This document shows, in pieces, positions 1-8,935 of a DNA stretch of 16,154 nucleotides. The notes under the pieces were generated by a model. It did no database searches. It saw only the letters and a program-made list of their open reading frames with translations, and was not told where the DNA came from. The stretch is from Bacillota bacterium. Its GTDB lineage: Bacteria > Bacillota > Clostridia > Christensenellales > CAG-138. Each line of letters opens with the position of its first letter. The first letter of the stretch is position 1. Made by a program: the position numbers and the translations under genes. The stretch spans positions 1-16,154 of the forward strand of contig JAEYHP010000063.1 in assembly GCA_023409435.1 (NCBI GenBank). Reading direction: 5' to 3'.

Positions 1-82
1 TAAACCTAAGCTCCGGCTTGGGGCTGGGATAGGCGGCGCCGAGCGCTTCTAAGGCGATACGTGTATGGTCCTTACTGAGCAT
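1..82 (-). CDS. nth: Endonuclease III N-terminus (partial, cut by window edge)
   Basis: The ATG at 82-80 overlaps the glmM stop by one base (TAATG). It opens a frame that stays open to the window edge and gives 27 residues, starting MLSKDHTRIALEALGAAYPS and going on to KPELRF. The Y-P-x-x-K-P-E-L-x-F pattern matches the beginning of endonuclease III, just before the family's usual N-P-F-E-L-L-(I/V)-A segment. A GAAGGGAAG Shine-Dalgarno stretch lies inside the glmM end. Family role: DNA N-glycosylase/AP lyase acting on oxidised pyrimidines in base-excision repair, with a helix-hairpin-helix and usually a C-terminal 4Fe-4S cluster. Neither of those is visible here. The call rests on a short N-terminus, so it is probable rather than certain. 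Confidence 0.7.
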   Translation of the reverse strand, partial: MLSKDHTRIALEALGAAYPSPKPELRF

Positions 83-1440
83 TAGGCTTTGAGCTTCCCT
101 TCATGATTCTTTTCCAATATGTGCGCGAGCGATACGGCGCGGTCCCGGATTTCGTCCTCGTCCTTGCCTTCGAGCATGATGCGGATGAGCGGCTCCGTGC
201 CGGAAGCGCGGACCAGCACGCGCCCGTCCTCGCCCAGCTCTTTTTCATGCTTGGATATCAGCGCCTTTAGCTCCGCGTCGCCCATGGCGGCGGCCTTTTT
301 CTCCTCCGTCACGCGGACGTTCACTAGCACCTGCGGGTAAATGGGGATTTCCGCGGCGAGGGCGCTCATGCGCTTGCCGCTGCGCTTTAATACATTCATC
401 AGCTGTATGGCGGAAAGCATGCCGTCGCCTGTGGTGTGGTGGTCGGTGTATATGATGTGGCCGGATTGTTCGCCGCCCAGGTTATAGTCCTTTTCCAGCA
501 TACGCTCCAGCACGTACCGGTCGCCCACGGCGGTCTCCTCTATGCGGACGCCCGCTTCTTTCATGCGGCGCTTGAGGCCGAGGTTGCTCATGACGGTAAT
601 GACCAAGGCATCCCCTTTCAGTACGCCGCGCGCATGCATGTCGAGCGCACAGATACCTAAGATGCGGTCCCCGTCCACAATGCGGCCTCGCTCGTCGGTG
701 GCGATCAACCGATCCGCGTCGCCGTCGAAGGCAAGGCCCACGTCCGCGCCCAGCTCATACACAAGCTGCTGCATGCGTTCAGGGTGGGTGGAGCCGCACA
801 GGTCGTTGATGTTATAACCGTCCGGTTCGTCCGAAAAGCTCATGACCTCCGCGCCCAGGTCGCAGAACACCTGCCGGGCGATCTCGGAGGCAGCGCCGTT
901 TGCGCAATCGAGCACAATGCGCATGCCGTCGAGCCTTGTGTCGGCGGTATTGGCCAGGAATTCGCGGTATTCGTCGATTGCGCGGCGCACACGCGTCACC
1001 CTGCCGACAGCAGCGCCGGTAGGGGTGGGGAGGGGGCGGTTCTCTTTGATTATGACCTCGATCTCATCCTCCAGCGCGTCGGACAGCTTGAAGCCTCGCC
1101 CGTCGAACCACTTGATGCCGTTGTACTCCATGGAATTGTGGGAGGCGGAAATCACAACGGCGGCGTCCGCGTCGTACAGGCGTACCAAATAAGCCAAGCC
1201 CGGCGTGGGGATGACGCCCACATGCACCACGTCCCCGCCCACGGAGCAAATGCCCGCAGTCAGCGCGCTTGCCAGCATATCGCCGGATTTTCTTGTATCC
1301 ATGCCGATGAGTATGCGGGGGGAGTGGACCTCGCTGGTCAATACGTAAGCACCGGCCGCGCCGATGCGCATGGCCAGTTCGCAGCTTAAACTTCCGTTCG
1401 CGATGCCGCGGATGCCGTCGGTTCCGAATAATTTTCCCAT
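82..1440 (-). CDS. glmM: Phosphoglucosamine mutase
   Basis: 452 residues, the usual full length. GlmM converts glucosamine-6-phosphate to glucosamine-1-phosphate in the cytoplasm, the step that feeds UDP-GlcNAc for peptidoglycan. The N-terminal FGTDGIRG motif is present, the phosphoserine loop is VISASHN with Ser100 as the probable phosphorylated residue, the metal loop DGDADR is at 239-244, and the C-terminal phosphate-binding RASGTEPLIRIM is intact. The ATG is chosen by GAGGAG six bases upstream. It follows trxB by 24 bp and shares one base with the nth start, so it is read as part of the murB operon. In other Firmicutes glmM usually sits with cdaA-ybbR; that arrangement is not seen here. 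Confidence 0.97.
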   Translation of the reverse strand: MGKLFGTDGIRGIANGSLSCELAMRIGAAGAYVLTSEVHSPRILIGMDTRKSGDMLASALTAGICSVGGDVVHVGVIPTPGLAYLVRLYDADAAVVISASHNSMEYNGIKWFDGRGFKLSDALEDEIEVIIKENRPLPTPTGAAVGRVTRVRRAIDEYREFLANTADTRLDGMRIVLDCANGAASEIARQVFCDLGAEVMSFSDEPDGYNINDLCGSTHPERMQQLVYELGADVGLAFDGDADRLIATDERGRIVDGDRILGICALDMHARGVLKGDALVITVMSNLGLKRRMKEAGVRIEETAVGDRYVLERMLEKDYNLGGEQSGHIIYTDHHTTGDGMLSAIQLMNVLKRSGKRMSALAAEIPIYPQVLVNVRVTEEKKAAAMGDAELKALISKHEKELGEDGRVLVRASGTEPLIRIMLEGKDEDEIRDRAVSLAHILEKNHEGKLKA

Positions 1441-1464
1441 ATCGTTCTCCTCTTAACTGGAGTT

Positions 1465-2388
1465 TTATTTTGCAGGATGCGGGGCGGCAAGGTACTCTAA
1501 AGCCGCCGTCGCCGCAACAGCGCCGTCGGACACGGCGGTAACGATCTGTCGCAAGGGGGTGTCACGTACGTCCCCGGCGGCAAAAACGCCCTCCACAGCG
1601 GTGCGCATAAACGAATCCGTCTGGATATATCCGCTCGCGGTAAGCGGCAGCATGCCGCGCACAATATCCGTGCGGGGCTCTATGCCCACCGCCACAAACA
1701 CGCCGGAAACGGGAAGGGTATGCTCTTCCCCTGTTGTTACATGCTTTAAGCGCAACCCTTCGAGCGTTTTTTCGCCGTGGAGTTCCGTGACGACATGCTC
1801 CAGTTCCAAATGGATCTTGGGTTCATCCTGCGCCGCTTTTTGCAGCATGCTGCAGCCGCGCAGCTCACTCCTGCGGTGGATCAATGTCACCTTGCTTGCA
1901 AAGCGCGCAAGGTAGAGCGCGTCGGACAGCGCGGTGTCCCCGCCGCCGACTACGGCTACGTTTTTGTTGCGAAAAAAAGCGCCGTCGCAGGTAGCGCAGT
2001 AGGAAACACCCGCCCCGGTCAGCCGTTCTTCGTTGGGCAGCTCCAGCTTCCTGGGGTTTGCTCCCGTACACAGTATGACCGTCTTCGCCTCCACAGCACC
2101 GCCGGAGGTCTCGATCCGCTTGACGGGGTACAGAAGGTCCAGCTTCAATACGGGATCGTACCGGATGGAAAGCCCGAACCGCAGCGCTTGGCGTTCCATA
2201 CGGATGCCCAGTTCGCTGCCCTCAATGCCTTCCTCAAAGCCGGGGTAGTTGTCAATCTGACAGGTTTTCGCGGCCTGCCCGCCCGCGAATACCTCTTCAA
2301 ACAGCACTGCGTCAGCGCCGCCGCGGGCGGCATACAGCCCCGCCGTCAGCCCCGCGGGCCCCGCGCCGATGATGGCAATGTCAATCAT
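1465..2388 (-). CDS. trxB: Thioredoxin reductase (NADPH, FAD)
   Basis: 307 residues from the ATG at 2388, chosen because the Rossmann fold begins directly (MIDIAIIGAGPAGLTAG) and a GGGAG ribosome site precedes it. The longer open frame to 2499 would run through the rpe end. The enzyme reduces thioredoxin with NADPH through FAD. Visible motifs are the FAD GxGPAG at 8-13, the redox pair CATC at 131-134, the second dinucleotide motif GGGDTA at 148-153, the NADPH-phosphate HRRSELR at 171-177, and the terminal AAGDVRD FAD motif. The low-molecular-weight layout and length fit TrxB. Ferredoxin- or flavin-specific relatives exist, but HRRxxxR favours NADPH. It starts 11 bp after the rpe stop. Confidence 0.93.
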   Translation of the reverse strand: MIDIAIIGAGPAGLTAGLYAARGGADAVLFEEVFAGGQAAKTCQIDNYPGFEEGIEGSELGIRMERQALRFGLSIRYDPVLKLDLLYPVKRIETSGGAVEAKTVILCTGANPRKLELPNEERLTGAGVSYCATCDGAFFRNKNVAVVGGGDTALSDALYLARFASKVTLIHRRSELRGCSMLQKAAQDEPKIHLELEHVVTELHGEKTLEGLRLKHVTTGEEHTLPVSGVFVAVGIEPRTDIVRGMLPLTASGYIQTDSFMRTAVEGVFAAGDVRDTPLRQIVTAVSDGAVAATAALEYLAAPHPAK

Positions 2389-2399
2389 TTTCTCGCTCC

Positions 2400-3050
<651 letters not shown>

Positions 3051-3077
3051 TTGTAACCTCCTTGAGGAAAACAATTA

Positions 3078-3956
3078 CTAATTATATCGGTTTTTCCGCA
3101 GTTCTTCAAACTGCGTGCAAAGCTCCACATAGCGGGCGTAGCGCCCGGGGGAAAGGGTGCCGTCTTCTAAAAGTTCCTTCACCGCGCAACCAGGCTCCGT
3201 CCGGTGGGAACAGGAGGCAAAGCGGCAGCGGGAGGGCGCGTCGCCGAATTCCGGATACGCGCGGTCCAGCGTCTCCTGCTCCAGAGCGGAAAGCTCTAGC
3301 AGCGAAAAGCCGGGAGTATCGAGCACCGCGCCGCCTTCGTACGGCCAAAGCTCCACATGGCGGGTGGTGTGCTTCCCCCTATCCGTGCGCCGGGCAAGCC
3401 CGCCCACCAGCAGCCCCAAACCGGGCAGCAGCGCGTTTAAAAGCGAGCTTTTGCCCACGGCGCTTTGCCCGGCAAAGCAGTTCACTTTATTTGCGAGCGC
3501 GTGGCGCAGGGGTTTTAAGCCCTCTCCGGTGCGCGCGGAAAGTATCAGCGTATTCACGTGCGCGTATTCGCACCCGATTTCCTCTATGGCCCTGCTGTCC
3601 CCTTCGTCGCACTTGTTGAGGACGATAAGCGGCGTTATGGAAAGCTCTATGGCCTGCAGCATCAGTTTATCGCACAGCAAAAGGTCCGGCTTGGGTTTTG
3701 AGGCGGAAAGCACGATCACCAATTGATCGATGTTCGCGACCTGCGGACGGATCATGATGTTTTTGCGCGGCAGAATCTCAGTAAGCGCCGCATGCCCTTC
3801 CTGCTGGCGTTCAATAAGCACATGGTCGCCGCACACGGGGGAAAGCCCATCGTGCCGGAACCGCCCACGGGCCTGCGCGGTTAACTCTTCTCCATGGTTC
3901 AGGCGTACGGTATAGTAACCGCCCACGCCCTTTAACAAAAGCCCCTGTTCCTGCAT
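3078..3956 (-). CDS. rsgA: Small ribosomal subunit maturation GTPase RsgA
   Basis: 292 residues. RsgA is a circularly permuted GTPase that binds the 30S subunit late in assembly. The permuted motif order is clear: an N-terminal OB fold (about 1-65), G4 NKCD at 114-117, G5-like SAR at 140-142, G1 GQSAVGKSS at 163-171, G3 DTPG at 213-216, then the zinc knuckle with Cys244, Cys249, His251 and Cys257. GGAAG lies a few bases before the ATG. It sits 44 bp after the kinase gene; in Bacillus the homologue (YloQ/CpgA) is beside PrkC and has been reported as a kinase substrate, so co-expression makes sense. Confidence 0.96.
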   Translation of the reverse strand: MQEQGLLLKGVGGYYTVRLNHGEELTAQARGRFRHDGLSPVCGDHVLIERQQEGHAALTEILPRKNIMIRPQVANIDQLVIVLSASKPKPDLLLCDKLMLQAIELSITPLIVLNKCDEGDSRAIEEIGCEYAHVNTLILSARTGEGLKPLRHALANKVNCFAGQSAVGKSSLLNALLPGLGLLVGGLARRTDRGKHTTRHVELWPYEGGAVLDTPGFSLLELSALEQETLDRAYPEFGDAPSRCRFASCSHRTEPGCAVKELLEDGTLSPGRYARYVELCTQFEELRKNRYN

Positions 3957-4000
3957 TTTACTTCCTAAGACATCCTAAAGTACACGGTATCATACGCTGC

Positions 4001-5869
4001 CTAGTCCAGGTATGAGAACATCGCGGTGGTTCTGCGAATTTCTTCCCCGTTCTGGTATATGATCAGCGTATGATCGCCACCCTCCGGAATCACGGCGGGG
4101 AAGGAGATTTCCTGTTGCCCTGCATCGAGCGTCGCCTCGTACACCACCTGCTCGTAGGGGACTCCGCTGCCGTTTACCGGAATGATGGCGAGTATCTTTG
4201 TATCATCCTCTTCCACGTCCAGCGTGAAGGCGATCTGCGCGCTGTACGCATCCTCGCCGACGCCGGAGGAGGTCAGTTCTATGAGAGTGGTGTTGGACGC
4301 AATCTCGTCCGGCGCGGGGTTTTGCAGCATAACGGTATCGGTGCGGATGTTATCAAGGTCCGCAAGCCGGACGCGGAATGCCGCAAAGCCCCGCTCGTTT
4401 AACAGAATGAGCGCCTGCGAAAGCGTCAGGTCCTTTACGGTCGGCACTTCGATGCTGCGGCTAGGTTCGCCCGATATGAACATCTGCACCTCGTCCCCGG
4501 GCAAAAGCGGCGTGCCAGGCAGCGGATCCTGCTCAAACACGGTGCCTACCTTGGCATCCGAAATGCGGTATTCCGGCACGCCGGGCAACAGCCCTTCGTC
4601 CCGAAGCGCCACTTCCGCCTGCGAAAGCGTCATGCCGCGCACTTCAGGCACAACGGGCATGGCGGCGCCGCTGCTGACAGTGATTGTGATGGTGCCGCCG
4701 TTTTTCAGTTCCGTGCCTTTTTGCGGCTGCTGGGAAATCACAACGCCCGGCGGGACGTCCTCGCTTTCGGCTTCCTGCGCCTCCAGTTTGTAGCCTCTGA
4801 GCTTGGCGGTATCCACGGCTTCCTCCTGCGTCTTGCCGACCAGGTTGGGCACCAGATCCGTCGTAGCGTTCACGCGCTGGAGCATCGTGCGGTCCATTAC
4901 CATCATCATGCCGAACAAAGCGAGCAATATGAGTCCCAGGGCGGTAATGCGCCATACAACGGTGCGCGGCTTGCGCCTGGCATTTTTCAGCTGCCTTTTT
5001 TGCTTTGCTTTTTCCCCGGCTTTCTGGCGGGCGAAGCTCCCCTGCGGCTCCCGCAGCACGCGCAGAAGGTCCTGCCGCATTTCCTTGGCGCTGTGGTAGC
5101 GCGCGGCGGGCTGCTTGTTGACCGCTTTCATAATGACGTCGTTGAGCGCGGGGGGCAGGGAGGGAACGATCATGATGGGCGGGACGATTTCCTCCTGAAT
5201 ATGCTTCAATGCAATGGAAACGGAATTGTCCCCTTCGAATGGGAGCCTGCCCGTCACCATCTCATAGAGGGTAATACCCATGGAGTAAATATCGCTCTCC
5301 GCCGTCACCTGCCTGCCCTTGGCCTGCTCCGGCGAAATATAGTGCACCGAGCCCATCACCATGGGTCCGGCGTAAGTGATGGTGGAAGAATCCGCGTTGC
5401 GTGCGATGCCGAAATCCGCCAGTTTGGCGTGACCGCGGGCGTTCATAATGATGTTCTGAGGCTTAACGTCCCGGTGGATGATGCCCTGCTCATGGGCGTG
5501 GGAAAGCGCGTCCAGTACCTGCGCGCCGATGTTGATGGCCGAGCGCGGCAAAAACTTTCCCTGGGCGCGGATGCACTCTTTAAGTGTGCTGCCGTCCACA
5601 TATTCGAGCACGATATAATGAAGGTCGCCCTCCGTACCCACATCGTAGGAGCGCACGATATGCTCGTGCGAGAGGTTTAAAACCGCCTGCGCCTCCTGCT
5701 CAAAGCGCCTTACAAACGAAACGTCCGTCTGATGCTCCGCCTTCAAAATCTTCACGGCGACGGTGCGGTGCAGCGTCCCCGCCTGCACGGCCTTGTATAC
5801 GTCCGCCATGCCGCCGGAGCCGATCTTGTCTATGATTTTATATTTTCCGGAAAGTACCCGGCCGATCAT
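4001..5869 (-). CDS. prkC: PASTA-domain serine/threonine kinase (PrkC/Stk type)
   Basis: 622 residues, a membrane kinase that senses muropeptides or lipid II outside and phosphorylates cytoplasmic targets. The kinase domain spans about 10-270: glycine loop GSGGMADVY (17-25), Lys40 in VAVK, Glu59, HRDVKPQN with Asp134, DFG at 152-154, SPEQA after the activation loop. A basic juxtamembrane stretch (285-303) leads to one membrane helix (about 304-326). Three PASTA repeats follow (about 336-401, 403-468, 471-540), each with a hydrophobic V-P-x-(L/V) opening and a Q-x-P-x-x-G/D turn. A last domain of about 80 residues (541-622), probably beta-rich, ends the protein. Its ATG overlaps the phosphatase stop (ATGA). 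Confidence 0.96.
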   Translation of the reverse strand: MIGRVLSGKYKIIDKIGSGGMADVYKAVQAGTLHRTVAVKILKAEHQTDVSFVRRFEQEAQAVLNLSHEHIVRSYDVGTEGDLHYIVLEYVDGSTLKECIRAQGKFLPRSAINIGAQVLDALSHAHEQGIIHRDVKPQNIIMNARGHAKLADFGIARNADSSTITYAGPMVMGSVHYISPEQAKGRQVTAESDIYSMGITLYEMVTGRLPFEGDNSVSIALKHIQEEIVPPIMIVPSLPPALNDVIMKAVNKQPAARYHSAKEMRQDLLRVLREPQGSFARQKAGEKAKQKRQLKNARRKPRTVVWRITALGLILLALFGMMMVMDRTMLQRVNATTDLVPNLVGKTQEEAVDTAKLRGYKLEAQEAESEDVPPGVVISQQPQKGTELKNGGTITITVSSGAAMPVVPEVRGMTLSQAEVALRDEGLLPGVPEYRISDAKVGTVFEQDPLPGTPLLPGDEVQMFISGEPSRSIEVPTVKDLTLSQALILLNERGFAAFRVRLADLDNIRTDTVMLQNPAPDEIASNTTLIELTSSGVGEDAYSAQIAFTLDVEEDDTKILAIIPVNGSGVPYEQVVYEATLDAGQQEISFPAVIPEGGDHTLIIYQNGEEIRRTTAMFSYLD

Positions 5870-6603
5870 ACGGCGTCACCTCCCGTGTTCTGTACAAGCA
5901 CGGCGGTGATATTGTCCGTACCTTCCGCGTCGAGCGCAAGCTGGACAAGAGTCTGCGCAATTTCATCAAGCGGCCTGCCGCTTTTGAGTACGCGAGTCAG
6001 CTCCCCCTGCGGCACGCAGCCATGCAGGCCGTCCGAGCAGAGCAGCAGCACGTCGCCCGTCTTCCATTGCCGGGTGAAAAAATCGGCCTCCTCGTAAGCG
6101 GAAGTGCCCAGCGCCCTGGTTATGATGTTGCGCTGCGGGTGGCGCTCCGCTTCCTCCTGCGTGATGGAGCCGCTAGCCACCAGCACCGCCACCAGGCTGT
6201 GGTCCCGCGTGACCTGGGTAAGCGTTTCGCCGTCGAACTGATACAGGCGGCTGTCCCCGATGTTGGCGGCGATATATTCCTTTTCATACAGCAGCGCAAG
6301 CGTGAGGGTGGTGCCCATGCCGCGGCAGCCTTCCTCCGTCTGCGCATGCCGGTAGACGTCGTAATTGATATGATTCAGGACGTCGCGCAGCGCGCGTACG
6401 GCTGCATCCGCAGGCGCTCTAAAATTAGAAAGCTCAGATGAGACGCCCTCTACCGCCAGCGTACTTGCGCGATGGCCCGCGGCGTGCCCGCCCATGCCGT
6501 CCGCCACGGCGACAACCGCGGGGTCGTTGGGGATTTTGGGCACATACAGACTGTCCTCGTTTTTCAGCCTGCGGCCGATATGGGTACAAGCAGCGTAGAT
6601 CAT
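5866..6603 (-). CDS. prpC: PP2C-family protein phosphatase (PrpC/Stp)
   Basis: 245 residues, the standard bacterial PP2C length. A metal-dependent phosphatase that reverses the neighbouring kinase. Metal-binding and signature residues are present: RRLKNEDS with Asp17, VADGMGGHAAG with Asp35, GMGTTL at 95-100, NIGDSRLY with Asp117, CSDGLHG with Asp191, and GTDNITAV with Asp230. Both of its junctions are four-base ATGA overlaps (rapZ stop with its ATG, its own stop with the prkC ATG), which points to translational coupling and matched amounts of phosphatase and kinase. In many Firmicutes rlmN precedes prpC; here rapZ does. Confidence 0.95.
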   Translation of the reverse strand: MIYAACTHIGRRLKNEDSLYVPKIPNDPAVVAVADGMGGHAAGHRASTLAVEGVSSELSNFRAPADAAVRALRDVLNHINYDVYRHAQTEEGCRGMGTTLTLALLYEKEYIAANIGDSRLYQFDGETLTQVTRDHSLVAVLVASGSITQEEAERHPQRNIITRALGTSAYEEADFFTRQWKTGDVLLLCSDGLHGCVPQGELTRVLKSGRPLDEIAQTLVQLALDAEGTDNITAVLVQNTGGDAV

Positions 6604-7514
6604 CCGTTGCCCTCCTGCGGTTTAAAGCGCGTCCTGATATCCGCCGCCTCCGTGCCGATGTCCCGGTGGAAGCATGTTACGTGCGTCATATCCGCAAACC
6701 GGCGCGCCATTTCCTCCGCCGCGGCGACGGAGCGGTGCCGCCCGCCGGTGCAGCCAAAAGCCACCATCAGCCGCTGCTTTCCCTGCGCCGCAAAACCGGA
6801 CAAGGTGTCGCGCAGCATGCGTTCAAGCCCGTTTAAGAACCGGGCGGTTTCTTCGTTTTTTAAAACATAGTCCCGCACCGGCTCGTCCAGGCCGGAAAGG
6901 GGCCTTAATTGGGGTTCATAAAAGGGATTGGGCAAAAATCGCATATCCAGCACAAAATCCGCGTCCACCGGCAGGCCGCGCTTGTAGCCGAAGCTGGTAA
7001 ACAGCAGCAGCATGCTCTCCTGCGGCTTCAGGGCAAGCGCCTCCTCCAGCCTTGCGTAAAACTCCACAGGCTTTAAATCGCTTGTGTCGATCACCGCGTG
7101 CGCGCGTTCTTTGAGCGGCTGCAATACGGCGCGCTCGTGCGCGATGCCCGCCGCGATATCGCCGTCCACGGCATGCGGGTGGCGCCTGCGGGTCTCCGCG
7201 TACCGGCGCTGCAGCACGTCGTCCCGGCTGTCCAGAAATAATATGCGGTACGCGGCACCGGAAGAAACAAGCCTTCCGATCATATCTTCCCAGTCCGCGC
7301 CAAACACGCTTTCCCGGCTGTCTATGGCAAGCGCCGCGCGCGTGATGACGGGGTTGGCGCTTTCGCACCGCTCCAGAAAGGCGGGGAGGAGGCTTGCGGG
7401 AAGGTTGTCCACACAATAAAAGCCGATATCCTCCAGGCGCTTTAACGCAAGGGATTTCCCCGCGCCCGAAAGGCCGGTCACGATCAAAAGCGTCAGTCTT
7501 GGCTTACTTGGCAC
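6600..7514 (-). CDS. rapZ: RapZ/YvcJ family nucleotide-binding protein
   Basis: 304 residues. The start is a GTG at 7514, fixed by AGGAGG seven bases upstream and by the N-terminus running directly into the Walker A motif TGLSGAGKS (13-21). Further family signatures: FYCVDNLP, LFLDSRDDVLQRR (93-104), IDTSDL, FTSFGYKRGLP (172-182), MRFLPNPFYEP (191-201), and the C-terminal GCTGGRHRSV (254-263). YvcJ-type proteins bind ATP/GTP. In E. coli RapZ is an adaptor that senses glucosamine-6-phosphate and controls glmS mRNA; the Gram-positive role is less clear. It usually stands with yvcK and whiA, but here it lies between murB and prpC, and glmM is in the same operon. Confidence 0.94.
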   Translation of the reverse strand: MPSKPRLTLLIVTGLSGAGKSLALKRLEDIGFYCVDNLPASLLPAFLERCESANPVITRAALAIDSRESVFGADWEDMIGRLVSSGAAYRILFLDSRDDVLQRRYAETRRRHPHAVDGDIAAGIAHERAVLQPLKERAHAVIDTSDLKPVEFYARLEEALALKPQESMLLLFTSFGYKRGLPVDADFVLDMRFLPNPFYEPQLRPLSGLDEPVRDYVLKNEETARFLNGLERMLRDTLSGFAAQGKQRLMVAFGCTGGRHRSVAAAEEMARRFADMTHVTCFHRDIGTEAADIRTRFKPQEGNG

Positions 7515-7547
7515 GGTATCCCCTCCTTCTCGTTTTTAAGATATTAA

Positions 7548-8489
7548 TTAATCGTCTCCCCAAATCTTGGGTTCACAATGCAGCTCCACGCCGTGGGCTT
7601 TCCATACGCGCTCCTTGACCTGTTCAATCAATTGGAGCACGTCGCCTGCTGTAGCGGCCCCGGTGTTTACAATAAAGCCCGCATGTTTGACGCTGACCTC
7701 GGCGCCGCCCACGCGCAAGCCCTTTAACCCGGCGCTTTCAATGAGCGCGCCCGCAAAGCATCCCGGCGGGCGCTTGAATACGCTGCCTGCGCTGGGGTAT
7801 TCGAGCGGCTGCTTTTCCCTGCGCCGCGCAAGGTAATCCTCCTGCCGGTCTTTTGCGCCGCCGTCGTCCGGAACAAGCATCAGCGTTGCCGAAAGCACAA
7901 TGCGCTCGGGCGCGCAGTACGCGCTCGTGCGGTATCCCATCTCAGCGTCGGATATGCCCTTTTCAAAAATATGGCCATCCTCCAAGTAGCGGACGGATTT
8001 AAGAACCTGCTTCATTTCCCCGCCATATGCGCCCGCATTCATGGCGCACGCCCCGCCCAATGTTCCGGGGATGCCGCACGCCCACTCAAGGCCTCCTAAA
8101 CCAAGCCGCACGGCTTCCCAGGCGAGATCCGTCAGCGGGATACCCGCACCCGCGGTAAGAAGCGTCCCCTCCCGTTTCACCGAAGCCATCCGCTCGCCGA
8201 TTACGATCACCAAACCCCGAAGGCCGCCATCCCGTACGATGAGATTGGAGCCGTTGCCTATGGCGTATACGGGTATATTTAGCTCCCGTGCGGCGCGGCA
8301 CGCGAAAAGCACCTGGTCTTCCTCCTGTGCGCGCAGCACAAAATCGGCAGGGCCCCCCAGGCGGAAGGTGGTAAGCGTGCGCATCGGAACATCCCGCTCT
8401 ATGGGCACGCCACAAAACTGCTGCGGCATTGGCTGCATATTGAAAACAGGCACTTCCTTTCTTACTGCTTTGCCGCAAATTATGGGCAT
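7548..8489 (-). CDS. murB: UDP-N-acetylenolpyruvoylglucosamine reductase
   Basis: 313 residues. MurB uses NADPH and FAD to reduce UDP-GlcNAc-enolpyruvate to UDP-MurNAc. FAD-binding elements are TTFRLGGPADF (40-50), GNGSNLIVRDGG (78-89) and CGIPGTLGGACAMNAGAYGGE (starting at 138). The catalytic serine is probably Ser236 in SAGSVFKRPPG and the acid Glu306 in CEPKIWG. The start is not settled. The ATG at 8489 has AAGG six bases upstream and follows the promoter closely. The ATG at 8438 has a better GGAAG, but 14 bases away, and gives an N-terminus closer to the family length. It is the first gene of the long minus-strand operon. Confidence 0.94.
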   Translation of the reverse strand: MPIICGKAVRKEVPVFNMQPMPQQFCGVPIERDVPMRTLTTFRLGGPADFVLRAQEEDQVLFACRAARELNIPVYAIGNGSNLIVRDGGLRGLVIVIGERMASVKREGTLLTAGAGIPLTDLAWEAVRLGLGGLEWACGIPGTLGGACAMNAGAYGGEMKQVLKSVRYLEDGHIFEKGISDAEMGYRTSAYCAPERIVLSATLMLVPDDGGAKDRQEDYLARRREKQPLEYPSAGSVFKRPPGCFAGALIESAGLKGLRVGGAEVSVKHAGFIVNTGAATAGDVLQLIEQVKERVWKAHGVELHCEPKIWGDD

Positions 8490-8510
8490 AGTAAGCCTTA
8501 TAACATGTTT

Positions 8511-8539
8511 ATTCTATCGCACTTGCCGGCTTTGTGCAA
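8511..8539 (-). promoter_or_regulatory. Sigma-A-type promoter of the murB operon
   Basis: Read on the minus strand: -35 TTGCAC (8539-8534), a 17-bp spacer, -10 TAGAAT (8516-8511). Five of six bases match consensus in each of the two boxes or nearly so, and the spacing is ideal. A start point near 8504 would leave a leader of about 15 bases before the first murB ATG. No other convincing promoter was seen down to nth, so this one may drive all nine genes. Confidence 0.75.
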
Positions 8540-8935
8540 TCTTGCCGGGGCGCCGCCGCCTATTTATCGGTGGATTTCGGGCATGCAAATACTGGTTTCC
8601 TGTTTCACGGCCGGTAACAAGCATATGCGCGTTCCGGAAAAAGAGTACGGCATTGGATTTTTATAAGTTGCTTTTGTTCCGCCCGCACCCCGGGCGCATA
8701 TCATGCAAGTCCATCCGGCAGTACAGGCGCAGCGGATTCCCCGGGAAATAGTCCGCAGAATTCTGTCATTGTCCCAAATAACTATATATTATCTATTCTT
8801 CCCGGTATGCTATCATTCTGCAGGTACGAACGATATACTTGTATACACGCATGGATATTCGCAATATTCTGTATGAGCATGCAATTGCGGTTCATATTTC
8901 CACCCTTTTCATTTCATCCCGGATGGAGGAAAACA
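8540..8935. other. Gene-free divergent region before iorA
   Basis: 396 bp between the murB promoter and iorA. I see no recognisable gene and no copy of the hairpin repeats found further on. The first half is G+C-rich; from about 8755 it becomes A+T-rich, and 8775-8800 holds possible -10 boxes (TATATT, TATTAT) for iorA without a good -35. If transcription starts there the iorA leader is about 140 bases. A frame open upstream of the iorA ATG gives residues unlike the family and is not taken as coding. Confidence 0.4.

Noticed and set aside
784..1389. Plus-strand 201-codon open frame opposite glmM
   Set aside because: It is the antisense shadow of a complete, motif-bearing glmM in G+C-rich DNA.
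4721..5680. Plus-strand 319-codon open frame opposite prkC
   Set aside because: It is antisense to the kinase domain, with histidine- and arginine-rich shadow composition and no ribosome site.
8807..8935. N-terminal extension of the iorA frame
   Set aside because: The residues are unlike the family, and the ATG at 8936 has a strong GGAGG at the right distance.
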